This document shows, piece by piece, positions 48,261 to 59,960 of a stretch of 64,000 nt of DNA. Origin of the DNA: Gymnorhina tibicen (Eukaryota > Chordata > Aves > Passeriformes > Artamidae). The position numbers and the translations under genes were made by a program. The stretch's first letter is position 1; the number at the start of each line of letters is the position of its first letter. Under the pieces are notes generated by a model. The model saw nothing but the letters and a program-made list of their open reading frames with translations. It did not search any database and had not been told where the DNA came from. The stretch covers positions 1,071,564-1,135,563 of the forward strand of contig VXAZ01000373.1 in assembly GCA_013399875.1 (NCBI GenBank), in the 5' to 3' direction.

Positions 48261-48797
48261 TCCAAAAGCATACTAGATTTTCCAGTTTAGTGAACTTTCC
48301 TCTTCTCAGCGAACAAATATACACGTTTTTGTTGCTCAAGTCCTTCACACTAAACTTCCAAAAAATAGTTGGAGACAGGACAGCTTTTGTCTTAACTGTA
48401 TTACCTTTGTCCTAACTGAAATACTCAGTTCTAGATTTACTTTCTGATGAGAGGAGTTTTGACAGCTGGGGGGACGGTTTTAAGGAAACTGAATTAAGTG
48501 GGGAAGATGTCAGACCACCTTCCCAGAGCAAGCCAGGAGCCTGTCAGGGACTGCAGCCTCACTCACAGCAATATCAGCTTTTCACTGCCGTCATCTGTGT
48601 TTCTGGCCAGGGTCGCTGGTGTCTGTGTGTGGTTACACCCGGCCTCAATGATCCCAACAGTGGGAGGGAACACCTTTTGTCTTCTTTCTTTTTTTTTCCC
48701 CTTCTTTTAAACCTGACCTTCTTCCACTGGAGTGACCGCTTCAGGCTCCTGCTTCTGGTTGGAAGGGTGGGGTGAATGGCTTCCTCTTCCTCCTCCC

Positions 48798-48837
48798 TTC
48801 CCGTCCCTTCCCGTCCCATCCCGTCCCATCCCTTCCC
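48798..48837. repeat. (TTCCCGTCCC)n short minisatellite
   Basis: About four 10-base units, TTCCCGTCCC / ATCCCGTCCC, in a C-rich context. Overlapping frames with Gly-Arg-Asp-Gly patterns are translations of the repeat. Confidence 0.85.
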
Positions 48838-49306
48838 TGCTCCCAGCCCTGCTGCATAGATCACTTGGCTGGGAGAGGCAGAGGGGAAGGGTGTTTCTAA
48901 TGCCAAGTGCTTGAAAAGGACTGTGACATGAATTTGCACGATCCCTGGTTGGGGCAGAAGCAAAGCTCAAGGCAGGGAAGAACAAAAGGAAAAATCTCCA
49001 AACTCCAGCAAGATGCTGATTCCACAAACAAGTCCAGTGAATGGCAAAGACACCTATGTATCCTGAAAAATCTAAGAAGCAGTGGGGGTCCCACCAGCTG
49101 CCCCAAGGTGAAATCTAGAGCCCATTTCCCAGTTAAGAGGGCTGCCAAATCCATTCCAGACTCACTGCTACAGTCCTCACCACGTTTCAAACTAGTCAGA
49201 ACCATTTTCCTCAGAACCCACAGTCAAAAAGGAATCAGAGCTGAGATGCAAGCACCGGCGTCTACACTCTGTAGCATGAAGTATTTTGAGGGCAAGGGGT
49301 GGTAAA

Positions 49307-49347
49307 AGAGCACCCTCATTAGGAGAAGACAGAAGAGCACCCTCATT
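49307..49347. repeat. Short direct repeat, period 27
   Basis: AGAGCACCCTCATT occurs at 49,307-49,320 and again, identically, at 49,334-49,347. Confidence 0.8.
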
Positions 49348-49796
49348 TTTTCATCAAATATAAGGCGAGGGGACTCAGCTGACCACTTTTGCTGGTGCTT
49401 TGATTGCTGTGCAGCAGTGGAAAAGCCAGTTGAATCTAACTCTCACCATTCCTGGGTAGCTGAAATAGTGACTTCCCTACACAGTCAAATAAAAACAATT
49501 TTGTCTTAGACCTAAATCACAGTTCTCCACTCATTTTCAGGTCAGCCTTTGCAGTCTGATGCAATCGTGGCAAAACTTACTGGCTGCTTCAGTCAAAAGC
49601 AGGCTGTTTTGAATCTCCTGGATCAAAAATGCAATGTTTTTGAACAAGTACTACCTGTTCACTTCCAAGAACACCACCAAATCCTATGCAACATGAGGGA
49701 TGATATGATCACTTCTTGACACGAGAAATGAGGCGTGGTTACCAGAGGCTACTCAGATAATGCTAAATTGGCCACGTAGCATGATTCTCTCTTCAG

Positions 49797-50035
49797 GTGC
49801 CTTTCGGGAATGCTGCCATGCATCAAAATCCTGGTCCTTGTCTCTGTCCTGCTCCTGGATGCTGGCAGAGGACTGTGCCAAGGGGAAATCTGCTCTCACA
49901 GTGAAGCCAGCACAGCCTGCTCTCTTTCAGAACATGATGGAAAATGTACTTCTTTGTTCAACATTTTTACTGAGTGTAAAACCCTTGATGGTTTGCCATC
50001 TGGATGGAAACTGCTCCCCGTTCAGGGGAAGACAG
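49797..50035 (+). CDS. Candidate exon of a secreted, cysteine-containing protein (partial)
   Basis: An acceptor (atgattctctcttcag) precedes the block and a consensus donor ACAG|GTAAAA ends it. The first ATG, at 49,810, opens 75 codons plus one base (phase 1 donor, common after signal-peptide exons of secreted proteins). Residues 1-24 look like a secretory signal: MLPCIK, a hydrophobic core ILVLVSVLLL, then DAGRGLCQ, with likely cleavage before GE. The mature part has four cysteines at about residues 28, 37, 46 and 56 (C-x8-C-x8-C-x9-C) and ends near GWKLLPVQGKT. Reading through the donor the frame stops at 50,097. I do not recognise the family. Downstream exons were not identified with confidence, so this may be an isolated exon, a degenerate gene or a chance frame. 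Confidence 0.4.
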
Positions 50036-50589
50036 GTAAAACGCAGAGCATGTGTATTCTGAGTTTTGATGTGGAAAATATTCAGTCTCTCGGGTGATTA
50101 CTGCCATATTTATGTACAATAACAGTAAATAATATCAAAAGAACAATAATAACCTGACAAGCATCACCACTGTAATTTTGAAACCAAGGTGAGTCAACAG
50201 CTCTCTGAAAGAGGAGGCTGAAAAGACACCACGTGTTAGGTGCCAAGTGAATTTGGAAACGCATGTCTCCAGTAGGGAAAAAAAAAGGAAAAAAGAGGGT
50301 ATGTGTTTGTAGGGGGCAGAACAGCAAGGTGGTGTGGGAAACCTTGTGGGGAGGACAGCAAGGAAAACGGGAGGATGTAAAAAAGAGCAAAGGACTTTTG
50401 TGAGCTTTCTGGCAGATTTTGGAGCAGGTGGAATGCAGAGTGTTTACACAGTTCATATTTCAATATACTAAGAAAACATAGGGAGTCAGGCTCTAAGCTG
50501 CTATTAAGCTCCCCTCCCCTCCTGCCCCAACCACTTCTTTAAAATCTGCCTTCAGATCTCGAATGAAACTGCTCTCTGCTGGACTGGTG

Positions 50590-50810
50590 GTGCTGCGGCA
50601 GCGACTGTGCCACCAGCTGAGAAAACAAATTTGAGAAAGAGAGTGTGCGCTCAGGTTAACAAGCCTTGGGTGAGCGAGGTGTCCCCCCCCGCCCCGCTTT
50701 CCCTGTTCTCACCTCCTATTCCCCAAAGCCCCTGGAAGCAGCGCGCTTTGGTAGGAGAAGCTGTTAGGCATCGAATGGCGGACGGGCTCCAGAGCAGCAA
50801 GCTCTGACGA
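50590..50810. promoter_or_regulatory. Weak CpG cluster
   Basis: About a dozen CpGs fall in 220 bases (gcggcagcgac, ccccgccccgc, agcagcgcgc, ggcggacggg), clearly above the local background but below a classical CpG island. It could be a weak promoter or a conserved element. It lies about 600 bases downstream of the secreted-protein exon candidate, so it is unlikely to be the promoter of that exon. Confidence 0.3.
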
Positions 50811-50819
50811 GAGGGGAGA

Positions 50820-52299
50820 TTTACAATGTTCCAGTTTTGACTTTTTGCATAATGAAAACCAGAGGTCTAATAAAATACAGCAGCAGTGACACTGCAGTGG
50901 GAGGGGAAAAAAGGAAAACAAACTTTTGGGATAAAATAAACATTGTGTACTCAAGTAAGGGGGTCTATCTCTATTTCCATCTTTTGATATAGGCATAAAC
51001 ATATTCTCCTTTACTAATTCAAACTAAGAAGATTAAAACCAGGTAAACAGAACACCAGATAGGTAGAAACATTTCCTGTTAGCAAATCAGTCCTCAGCAA
51101 ACTAGCCAGAAAGGAACATGGTCACAGGAATATGTGAGAGCCACAAAGTTGTTTTTTATACTTATTTGCACTCAACTGTGTTCTGATCCTGGTTATTCAG
51201 AAAGGGGCCAGTTTCTGGAAAAGTTCTTGATTCATTCAGAATTATATTGGCCGGGGGGTTATTGCAGTTATATTTTTACTAGTTTTTAGGGAGAAATTTC
51301 TTCTCAGGGCTGGAGCAGAAGAAATTATAGAGCACATGTGACTTCCTCAGTGAGCTGGTTTACATCCTGCGGGATAAAAATAACATTGTACAATATTTTC
51401 TATCGTTGATATACATACTGCTTTTCATCTTAAAGCAATGTGGAAACATTATGATCAGGGCATATTGGCCAGTTAGAGGAGCTGGAAGACCTGTGCAGCA
51501 CGCAGAGCAGCTTGCTGAGAGCGGAAAGAAAGGGGTCATGGGCTACAGCCTCTGCCCCTTTCAGTTGATACTGAAGTTTAGTTTCTGAATTTAATTCTCA
51601 GGTTCTCTTCATTCTCAATTCTGTGATCCTGGGAAAATCATTTAACTTCTTTAACTTCTCCAGTTACTCATCCATAAACCAGATAGTTTTATTTGAGCTG
51701 GGAAGCGCAAGTAAAATTTCTACTTGAAATTTTTACAGGAAAAGTAATATAAAGAGAAAACAATTGCCAGAACAGCAGTAGCATCAAGTCATGCTTGCAA
51801 ATCACAGAGGGCTTCTTTGATGCGTGTTTGGTAATTCTATGCTATTTACTTGGATTTTGAGATGACACATTCTTTGACCACATGCCATATAATTTGTGAT
51901 ATATTCACTAATAAAGTCACAGTGTCCTGAAGACAGTGAAATACAGCATTGGAAATTCAATAGCTGTATCCTGCATCCTGTTCAAGGACTGTGAGCAGGC
52001 AGGCTGACTGACTTGCTGTGCTCCTGCTCTTAGATCATGTTTGGCTAATGCAAACTCAGATGAAGAGCACAGCGCTGACTTTGGGTGTCCTAATACAATC
52101 TCTCAAATTTGACAGCAAGGCTTGCCATCCATGGATTTATCATGGTTTCATGACTTCTGGCCGGTACATTGAAGACACACTGTGCTCTGCCTAATTCAGA
52201 ACATACTTTGGAAAAGAAGCAAGTGCTTAATGGTCAGAGTCTGAACTCCTCTGGCCCAAAAAACTGATTTCCCTGGTTCTTTTCTCTCTCCTCCCCCTT
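50820..52299. other. Unique non-coding sequence, nothing recognised
   Basis: No recognised repeat and no frame longer than 100 codons. Confidence 0.5.
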
Positions 52300-52780
52300 C
52301 TCTCCTCGAGGAATTTAGTACAAGATAATCATCTGTGGACAAGAGGCAGTAAAACTCTTAGGGAACACACAGCCGTGGAGTCAAAATCCAAACCTGTGTT
52401 ATTACATATCGTTCTTCATTCAGTGCCCAAATAAAAAAATGAGCCGATGTCTCCTTGTCCTGAGTTCTGTGTGTGGGTCCTGCTCCCTTGCTGGGACGCC
52501 CTGTCACCCCAGGAAAGACACAACTGGAAGTCTGTAAGTGCGAGCTCTGTTAAGGAGCTGTGAAAGCGGCAAAGTGAGCGGGTCCCTTCCTGTGAGCACC
52601 TCCAATACAACAGCACCCTCCACTGCCTGCTCGGGGTAGAGAGAAGCCTGCCTGGCTAATTCCCTCTGACAAGATGATAAAACCCAGCCAGCGGAGATCA
52701 TTCTAATTACCGCAGATTATCCAGCTGTTTGAAGAACACAAATTAATATAGATGATGGTAAGTAAGCGACTGGAGTGCAG
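52300..52780. promoter_or_regulatory. Candidate conserved non-coding element with TAATTACC core
   Basis: A complex, non-repetitive sequence that retains CpGs. It contains homeodomain-like TCTAATTACCGCAGATTATCC (52,701-52,721 region) and AAATTAATATAGATGATG, followed by a good donor-like GATG|GTAAGT. An enhancer reading seems likelier than an exon, since the only acceptor-like site (ttaccgcag) lacks a pyrimidine tract. Confidence 0.3.
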
Positions 52781-53896
52781 CCATTCCTTTGAAAAAAAAA
52801 ATTATAAAAGGGAATGACATTTCAAAAAATGCAACCCACTTTGGAGTAAAATTAAAGATGAAACCGTAATTAGTCTACTGTGTATATTCTACTATGATGT
52901 CATTCCAAAGAATGTAAAATTCTTTATGGTCAGGATTTTTCCCTTATACTGTTATTTGACGATTCTTTTACAGTCGTCAGAAAATACAAGTCAGATGTGC
53001 TTTCTCACAGTAAACCTCAGCCATTTTAAGTTAGAGTGGCTTATAGCCAGGGAGCTATACACACTTATGAGTCACAGCTCCTTTCAGTCACAAATGCAGG
53101 ACACTAAACATGATCAACAACTACTATTTCTAGGCTGGGAGGCCTTTCTGGAACAACAGTGGCAGGAATATTTGATGAAAAAGTACTGTAAAAACAGACT
53201 AGTTTATTCTTTCTTTTTTTTCTTTCCCTCACATACTTTTTTTCGCCTTATTTCTTTCTGTTTCACATATGTTTCTTCTCCTTAAAACACTCACAACTGA
53301 GTTAAGTTTGCCATTGTCATTTCCTGGTGTAACAAGTGGAACAGAATTGTCACTGGGAGAGAGTCACCTCGTAAGCAGGGACTGAGATGCATGTACCAAA
53401 AAATGTTTCTAAATGGGAGGAGAGGGCAAGAGCGTGACAGACAACCAGCTTATCTAGAAGAAGAGGGAAATGATGGAGATGATTTATACAGTGAGGAAAA
53501 AGCAGGTTCCTCCTCCAACTCTCCATCTCTTATCTCCTCCTGTCAGACCTGGAAGCTCTCCTTTCGGTTGTGATTTCTGCTGCACTGCAGCAACACATTC
53601 CAATTCTTGTGCTGTGCATGCTGCAAACCCACAAGTACCCCAGCAGCGTCTCAGTTCGCACAGCCAAGGAGTGGGAGCATAATACAGATATGACAAACAG
53701 GCCTCAACATCCTCAGAAGTTTCCTGACTTCCAGCAGAGAGCATCAGTTCCCAGCAAGGCAGACAAACCTCCCTGGGGAGGCTTCCCAGTACCAGCAGCA
53801 GGGAAATACAGGCAAAAGTCTCTGTACTGCCCCATCTGGACAACTCGTGCAGAACCTAAAGTAAAGGTCTTCCTGACTTACTAGTTTGTTGTTTGG

Positions 53897-53898
<2 letters not shown>
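52781..53898. other. Unique non-coding sequence, nothing recognised
   Basis: Frames of up to 119 codons on both strands are without recognisable domains. Splice support was not found. Confidence 0.5.
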
Positions 53899-53939
<41 letters not shown>

Positions 53940-53946
53940 CTTTTTT
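53899..53946. repeat. Poly(T) run, 41 consecutive T
   Basis: Forty-one T residues, one C, then six T. Read on the minus strand it would be a poly(A) tail, but the preceding minus-strand sequence shows no AATAAA and no recognisable mRNA. The poly-lysine frame is its translation. Confidence 0.95.
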
Positions 53947-53949
53947 GGG

Positions 53950-56842
53950 TCTGTGGCCATCGCTGGAGCTGGTGACAAGAGCATGAAGCGGTAAAAGCAG
54001 GGATTTAAGTGGCAGTCAAGGCAGAAGGAGGCACCTAGCGGACACAAAGAAAAAGAGGAGGAAGATGAAAGTAGCATTAGTAAGGCTTATCTTAAGAGTT
54101 TTGGAGGATCTGGACTAGCCCTTCACAAAAGCAGAGAGCAGTGAGCCTCCTTGGGGTGTGGATGCTTTCCCTGGGGGCTCTTGTCTCCAGACGGGTCATA
54201 CCAGCAGCTCCTTACAGAGGAGTCATTGCTTTGCTTGCAGACCTTGGGAAGAGCTCTGGAAACAATTTCAGCTCTGCGAAGCAGGGTAAGAGGCAAGATG
54301 TGTGGCAGTTCAGGTGTGTGGCAGGGTAGCAGCTCTGTGACAGCCTTCCAGGAAAAGACCTGTGGCAGGTGCAGCAAATGCATGAAAGAAAGTCTGTTGC
54401 CACAGCTGGACGGTCACTCGGTCCTCGGGGACAGTGACTGAGGTCTGGTCCAGGACAGGATCGGGATAACTGCTCTCTAAAGATGCAGAAGGACACCTGA
54501 CAGCAGGGGTGTGCAGCTGTAGTGGGAGAGCCAAAATCCACCGTGCCTCCCCACTGGCTTTCACGAGGCCATGCTTGACCTGTGCCACAGCCAGTGGTAA
54601 ACAGGAGAATGCTGCAGAGGCACGGGGGCTGCTTTAGGGACTGGTGACTCTTCAGCTGCAACTTGATGTGGTTGCTTTATATCAGTGGTATCTGAAGAGA
54701 AGGGGACTCTTGGTTTGTGCCTCTGTGGAGACAGTCAGGTTACTACTGATACCAAAGAGAAATAAGACATCTCTACACCAAAACACTTTTTGCTCTTTAT
54801 TTGAATTTCAGGACTGCTGCCTAAATGCTTATAATATGCCCTCTTTGTAATTAACATTGGCATTATCAAAGGGAGTCAAACTCCCATGGAAAGCAGGAGA
54901 GAGCAGGAAATACAGTTCCCCATGGCTTCTTTCAAAAATGTCAGCAAAAAAAGAGAAGTGTCCTATTTAATATTCCAGAAGCTTTTCACATAAACATAGG
55001 TTGTGCATCCAAAACTTACTTCCTGCTGCACAGAAAGCAAAATACATAGCTGAGAAAACCCCATGCTCAGCCTGAATTTTCAAAATGCCATTGTACAAGA
55101 TTTTTGGCAAGACTTTATCCAGCTCAGATTGCCCACATTTAAGAATGAATTTATTCATTCTGGGACAGCTGTGGAAGACTTTAGGCTCAGGGTAAGAAAA
55201 GCCTATCTTTCTGGAAGAGACCAAAAGAGCCTGTCTTGTCTAGTTTAGAAAAAAAGAAGGTTGAAATGTGGTTCACTTTTAATACGTACACCAAGGCAAC
55301 AGACACCAGGACAGCTGACAAGCTATTTAAGCTAAAGAGAGATATCAGAAGAACAAATAGCAATTGACTGGCCCTGAATGCACTCCCACTGGAAATTATG
55401 ACATATTTTCTAGCAGAAAGGGCAGAAAAATTCTGGTAAATCAGCAGTAGTAGTTAAAATGTGAAGTTTGATCAGCTTATGGGAAGGATTTTGTGACAAA
55501 ATTGCCTGCATTGACTGCATCAAAGATGAGTCCTCAGGAGGTCCTTCCCAATCCAGGCTTCTCAGCTGGCTGGTGATTTGGACACCTTCCTTACTGAGTT
55601 GTTACACTTAGATCTGCCGGAAGGACAGTTTCCAGAAAGTGTGGAGCCTTTCTGAGTGTTTTGCCTTAAAGAGACACCCAAAAAAGTCAACACCGTGACT
55701 TGAAAATACCTATTTTTTTTCCTCTTTTCTAAAGAGTTATTCTTTTGATCACACACTCAGGATCAACATTCTTCAACCGCCACTGGCTTGAAAGGGGAGC
55801 ATCTGATACATGGGTGGGTAGATGTTAACAGCAATGAGTTCTGGTGCTCCTGCCCTAAGGCTAATTTAAACGGAGTAATGAAGCATTCCATTGCCTTGAG
55901 GAATCTGAGAGTAGTCATTGAACTAGAGGAAGCAAGAGGAGATAGTCCAGAACTACATAGGCAGGCCCCAGCAGCCTGTATTAAATCCGTGTTTCCTCTG
56001 GTCATCAATGCCCAAAACCTGTGAGAAGACAGCAAATTACCTACATATTTACAGTCACTTGAGTGTGTGCACTCATGATACACGGTGATTACAAAGGCTA
56101 TTACAAAAAGCAAGGCAATCTCGACAGCAGAAATTCAGTCTGTGTTCCACTAGCATCTGCTGCCCTATAATATCAAATTATTTTCTGCTTTTAAAGTAGA
56201 TTTGAAACAGTTCTATTATAAATCTGCATACATACAGAACTGCCTCCAAGCCTCCTCATTCTTCTGGCTTTTCCATGATTCACAACACTCTGCTATCAGT
56301 AATTTGAGTTGCAAAATGATGGGATCAGTATCTGGGGAAGACTGAAGAAAGGTAAGCTGTGGGTTCTGGCTTGGGAATGTAGTGCCTGTATCACGAGACT
56401 ATTTTGTAGCAATGAAAGAAAGCAGGCAGAATATTGCACTAACTATTCCTGGCATTTAGACATTTTGGTGATGTAGACTGCGTTCATGCAAACCCACACA
56501 CATTTACAGTATCTGAACAGATAGGTCAACATGAGAAAAAATGACTGTCACACATGTCCTTGATAACCTATGATGAAACCCATATGAAAGCCAGAGAGAA
56601 GCAACACATTTCCAGGAGCTGAGACTGGCATTGCAGAAAGATCACTATTTATTGCTCCAGTTATAATGTAAAACTGAGGGCATTCACAGTTGGAGAAGAA
56701 ATGTCAGCGGAACATCAGCTGCCCGTAGTTCTCATTCCTCTGTCAGCAAATGCACACTGCTGCACACCCTGCAATGTGACAGTCCTTCTAATTTATGCTC
56801 AGATCAGAGCTCTTAACAACAGTAATATCCCTGCAGGGTAAT
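53950..56842. other. Unique non-coding sequence with isolated splice-like sites
   Basis: No recognisable gene. A small acceptor/donor pair (gctttgcttgcag at 54,240; CAGG|GTAAGA at 54,285) would frame a 45-base exon, too short to judge. Other donors (55,191 and 56,352) lack coding partners. Confidence 0.4.
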
Positions 56843-56860
56843 AAAAAAAAAAAAAAAAAA
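56843..56860. repeat. Poly(A) run, 18 bases
   Basis: Simple A homopolymer. No associated retrocopy recognised. Confidence 0.9.
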
Positions 56861-56869
56861 GAGAAGGAA

Positions 56870-58129
56870 AATTATAGAAAGGAAATTTACGTCTTTCAGA
56901 CAGCTTTTCAAGCATTGCAGCTCCTGCTTGTTTTATGACCATGCTGAGGTCAGCTCGCATGGACTAGCATCACACACTGTTTACAGAATGCCAGAACTGG
57001 ATGAAAAGCTCCAAACTTGGGACTTTCCACACACTGAATTAATGGCATTTCAGAGGCCTATTTCGGGGGCCATCCATTGATAGGAGCATACTTTATTTTC
57101 TTGCTGAAGACAAGAATTTTGACATAGCTTTCTGAACATCAGTGTCAAATTTAACAATGTTAAATTTTCTGCCCAAAGCAGCAGTATCAAAATACAATTT
57201 ACGAAGTGAGGGATCTGTGCATGAATCAATGAGTAACTCAGCTGTTTGCAAGAACTGTATCCATCTGAACAATACTGGTCAGCTCCTTATATTGAATAGT
57301 TCTTTACGTTAAAGAAAGAAGCTCCCTCTGTGTGAACATCCATCTTTAAACTGGTTGCAGTTGAAATTTATTCAGCCAGGAAAGCAACTGGTGAAGGTTT
57401 CTATCAACTGCAGGCAGTCTGGTGGTTACAAGGCACTGGAGACTTTTGTTAGGTTATAAGGTCCTGCAGGCAACTGTTAAAGTGTAGATGTGTTTTTAAC
57501 CATCACTGTGCAGTTGATTTGCTCACAAAGAAGCCCATATGCAGAAATACCATTAATTTTCTGTTATCATTTAGCAACTTTATAAACAAAGTATGAAAGT
57601 ATTGTGACTATTTCGGGAATTGACTTTCTTTTCTAATATTGCTTTAATTAGGATCCAATCTAAGATCAACAAGGATATGATAATTAAATAAAAATATTTG
57701 CACCAATGTGAAAACCTTCTAGGTAGGTGATATTCCGAGGAAAACTGTTCAGATGTTTTTTATAACTTCCAGAAACACAAACATCTATCTACAGCATCTA
57801 TCTAATAGCTGCATTGTTTCACCAAGTTTCTCTCCTACAGGTGGTCGCCGTGGCTCTGCCTTGTGGAAAGACTTTGTTATCTTCTTTGTTGTTCCCATGC
57901 CGTCTCTTTAAAAACGAAAAGTGAATCCAAGAGTGGGGTTGATTATTTTTTTCCAAGTGAGGGAAGAACAATTCCAAAATAAATTATGGGCAGAATACAA
58001 AAAAAACCAAACAACCAAAACAAAGCAACCAATCCCCAAAATGTATGGAGCATGTATAAAGCATCCACAGCTTAACCTGGTCATACTGAAGGCCTTCCTT
58101 CATGGTCTATTTACTGAATGTATGTAATT
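56870..58129. other. Unique non-coding sequence, nothing recognised
   Basis: AT-rich, no frame or repeat of note. Confidence 0.5.
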
Positions 58130-58480
58130 TATACAAGTTGATTTCCCGAGACAAGTAGATTTGGCCTGTCTACCTAAGTCACGACTGGTGATTTTGACTT
58201 AATTGGTGTTTTTAATGTTGTGTCGCGACTCTGAGCCCATTGGTATCCCTACATGCTACCTATTTGAAGTATCCAGTGAAGATTGTTGAATCAGGTGATT
58301 TTCTAAAACACAACTCATCTGGCCCTGTGGCATGTCTGTTCATTGTGTTTCAAAGGCAAGATGAAGTGTCCCATCTTTCCAAAGGTTTGACCTGCTGCCA
58401 GGTGATCATATATGCCCGTGGGATGATTGATTAAACAGTCTTAGCTGAAACCCTACGCACAGACAATGGATCTGAAGAGC
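58130..58480. promoter_or_regulatory. Candidate conserved non-coding element with PBX/HOX-type motif
   Basis: CpG-retaining text (gtcacgactggtg, tgtgtcgcgactctg) is accompanied by TAATTGG/TTAAT words and by TGATTGATTA at 58,424-58,433, which matches the composite PBX-HOX consensus. It sits in an otherwise ordinary AT-rich stretch. The call rests on composition and motif only. Confidence 0.3.
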
Positions 58481-59389
58481 TCGTGTTTGTTTTAGTGTTG
58501 TCCTTTCCAACTCTCCGTTTACTGGGTACCTCCTCACCTGCCAAAATAATGCAGGCATTCAGCAGCACAGGAAGTTCTCATTTGTCTGTCTTGAGGAATA
58601 TTCCATACGTCCATCATTCGCCTGGAAAAGTGTAACCAAGGAAAAGTTTGCGACTAGAAAAAAAAATCAGATCGCTCTAAAACGTAAATTATGTCTGAAG
58701 TTTTACACACAGAGAGATTGGATTTGCTCAGGTGATTGTCAGTCTTAAGACAGTGAAACTCCATTTTCATGTAAAAAAAATGGTTTGGCAAGTTTCTGCT
58801 AAAACTGACTTCAGTTTACATATATTATGCTAGTTTCCTCAGAATGGTGGTTCAAACCAGATCAAGGCACAAAACAGGGTAGTCAGCAACCCGGGCTATG
58901 CTCCAGATACAATTCCTTTTAGCTCTTTTGCCCAACCATGGACTTGTCCCCTTCTTTAGGCGCAGCACATCTCAGAGTTAACAGGAGCAGGAGGTGAGAT
59001 CACGTTTTCTGTTGGCTAAAGGACTAATGTTAGGCATCAGCTCCATTTCTTCAATTTTCACTGATTGCTTTCCTTGGTTATGGCTCCAATAAGATTTAGA
59101 AAAAAAAAAACAGGTTTAAAAGTATATTATAAAAAAGGGGCATTTTGATTTCAGCTCTCCCTCAGGTGTAGGTGTGTGGAATTAAAGCACCTGTGGCTTC
59201 CTAGAGTGCAAGACCCAAGGCCATCTTTCCTTTATGGTGACGGCATTTGTTCCTTCACTTTAATAAAAGATACTGACTCAATAATGGTCATAATCCTCAT
59301 CTTATGCAATCTGAGGAAGCATAAGGTGTTTCCAATTTCTCCTGTGGAAAATGCGGGATCACGCAGTTTTACCTTTTTTTACAAAGCTA
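58481..59389. other. Unique non-coding sequence, nothing recognised
   Basis: No supported gene or interspersed repeat seen. Confidence 0.5.
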
Positions 59390-59420
59390 TTTCTTTCTTT
59401 CTTTCTTTCTTTCTTTCTTT
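59390..59420. repeat. (TTTC)n tetranucleotide microsatellite
   Basis: About 31 bases of TTTC units. Confidence 0.95.
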
Positions 59421-59844
59421 CCCCCATGGCCTTTTATTACCCTTTTAGCTGACCACATAAAGACAAGATGATGAGAATTCTCATAATTGGAAGTGCTGTG
59501 GAAAAGATTTAAAGCTGGCTTGGTGACAAAGAGGGGCACAGCCTCTCAACTGAAGGCCAAGTTCAGAGGCACTGTTGGCACAGGGGTTTAGACCTCTTTA
59601 GAGCCATGCTCACTTTCTGAATTTGACCCAGTCTTTTTAGCTAGGAAGTCAAACAATGAGCAAAAAACTGGTGGTTATGAAACTGCACAGTTATTACAGC
59701 CACTGAGAACTCAGTTTGTAACACATTGTAGTTGTAACAACAAAAAAATCATAATCTTTGACTAAATTACTTCACTTGTTTGACAGCTGATTCCCATTAA
59801 GCTTTTGTATGGATCATACCAGTAATCTTGATAAACCTCTGATA

Positions 59845-59960
59845 AGGTGTCCAGATGTCCTGGGTTTGCCAGTTTCTAATTAGCAGTCCTGGGGTCCTGT
59901 CAATTAAAGTTGGTGTTTTGTGCCCAGGGCCATAAAGTGAAAAGTTCCCTGCATCTGATG
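59845..59960. repeat. Possible ancient interspersed repeat
   Basis: The words aaggtgtccagatgtcctgg, gcagtcctggggtcctgtca and attaaagttggtgttttgtg follow a pattern that recalls old amniote interspersed repeats with a 'ggtgaccagatgtccc' start. The resemblance is from memory and weak, and I cannot name a family. Confidence 0.2.

Noticed and set aside
48574..49027. Two overlapping minus-strand frames of 106-129 codons rich in Gly, Arg and Asp
   Set aside because: They are driven by the TTCCCGTCCC minisatellite and the adjacent purine-rich strand. No splice or domain support.
53856..54077. Minus-strand frame ending in a long lysine run
   Set aside because: The lysines are the poly(T) tract read on the other strand. 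The rest matches nothing I know.
54241..54285. 45-base micro-exon between gctttgcttgcag and CAGG|GTAAGA
   Set aside because: Too short to judge, with no flanking partner exon in a compatible frame.
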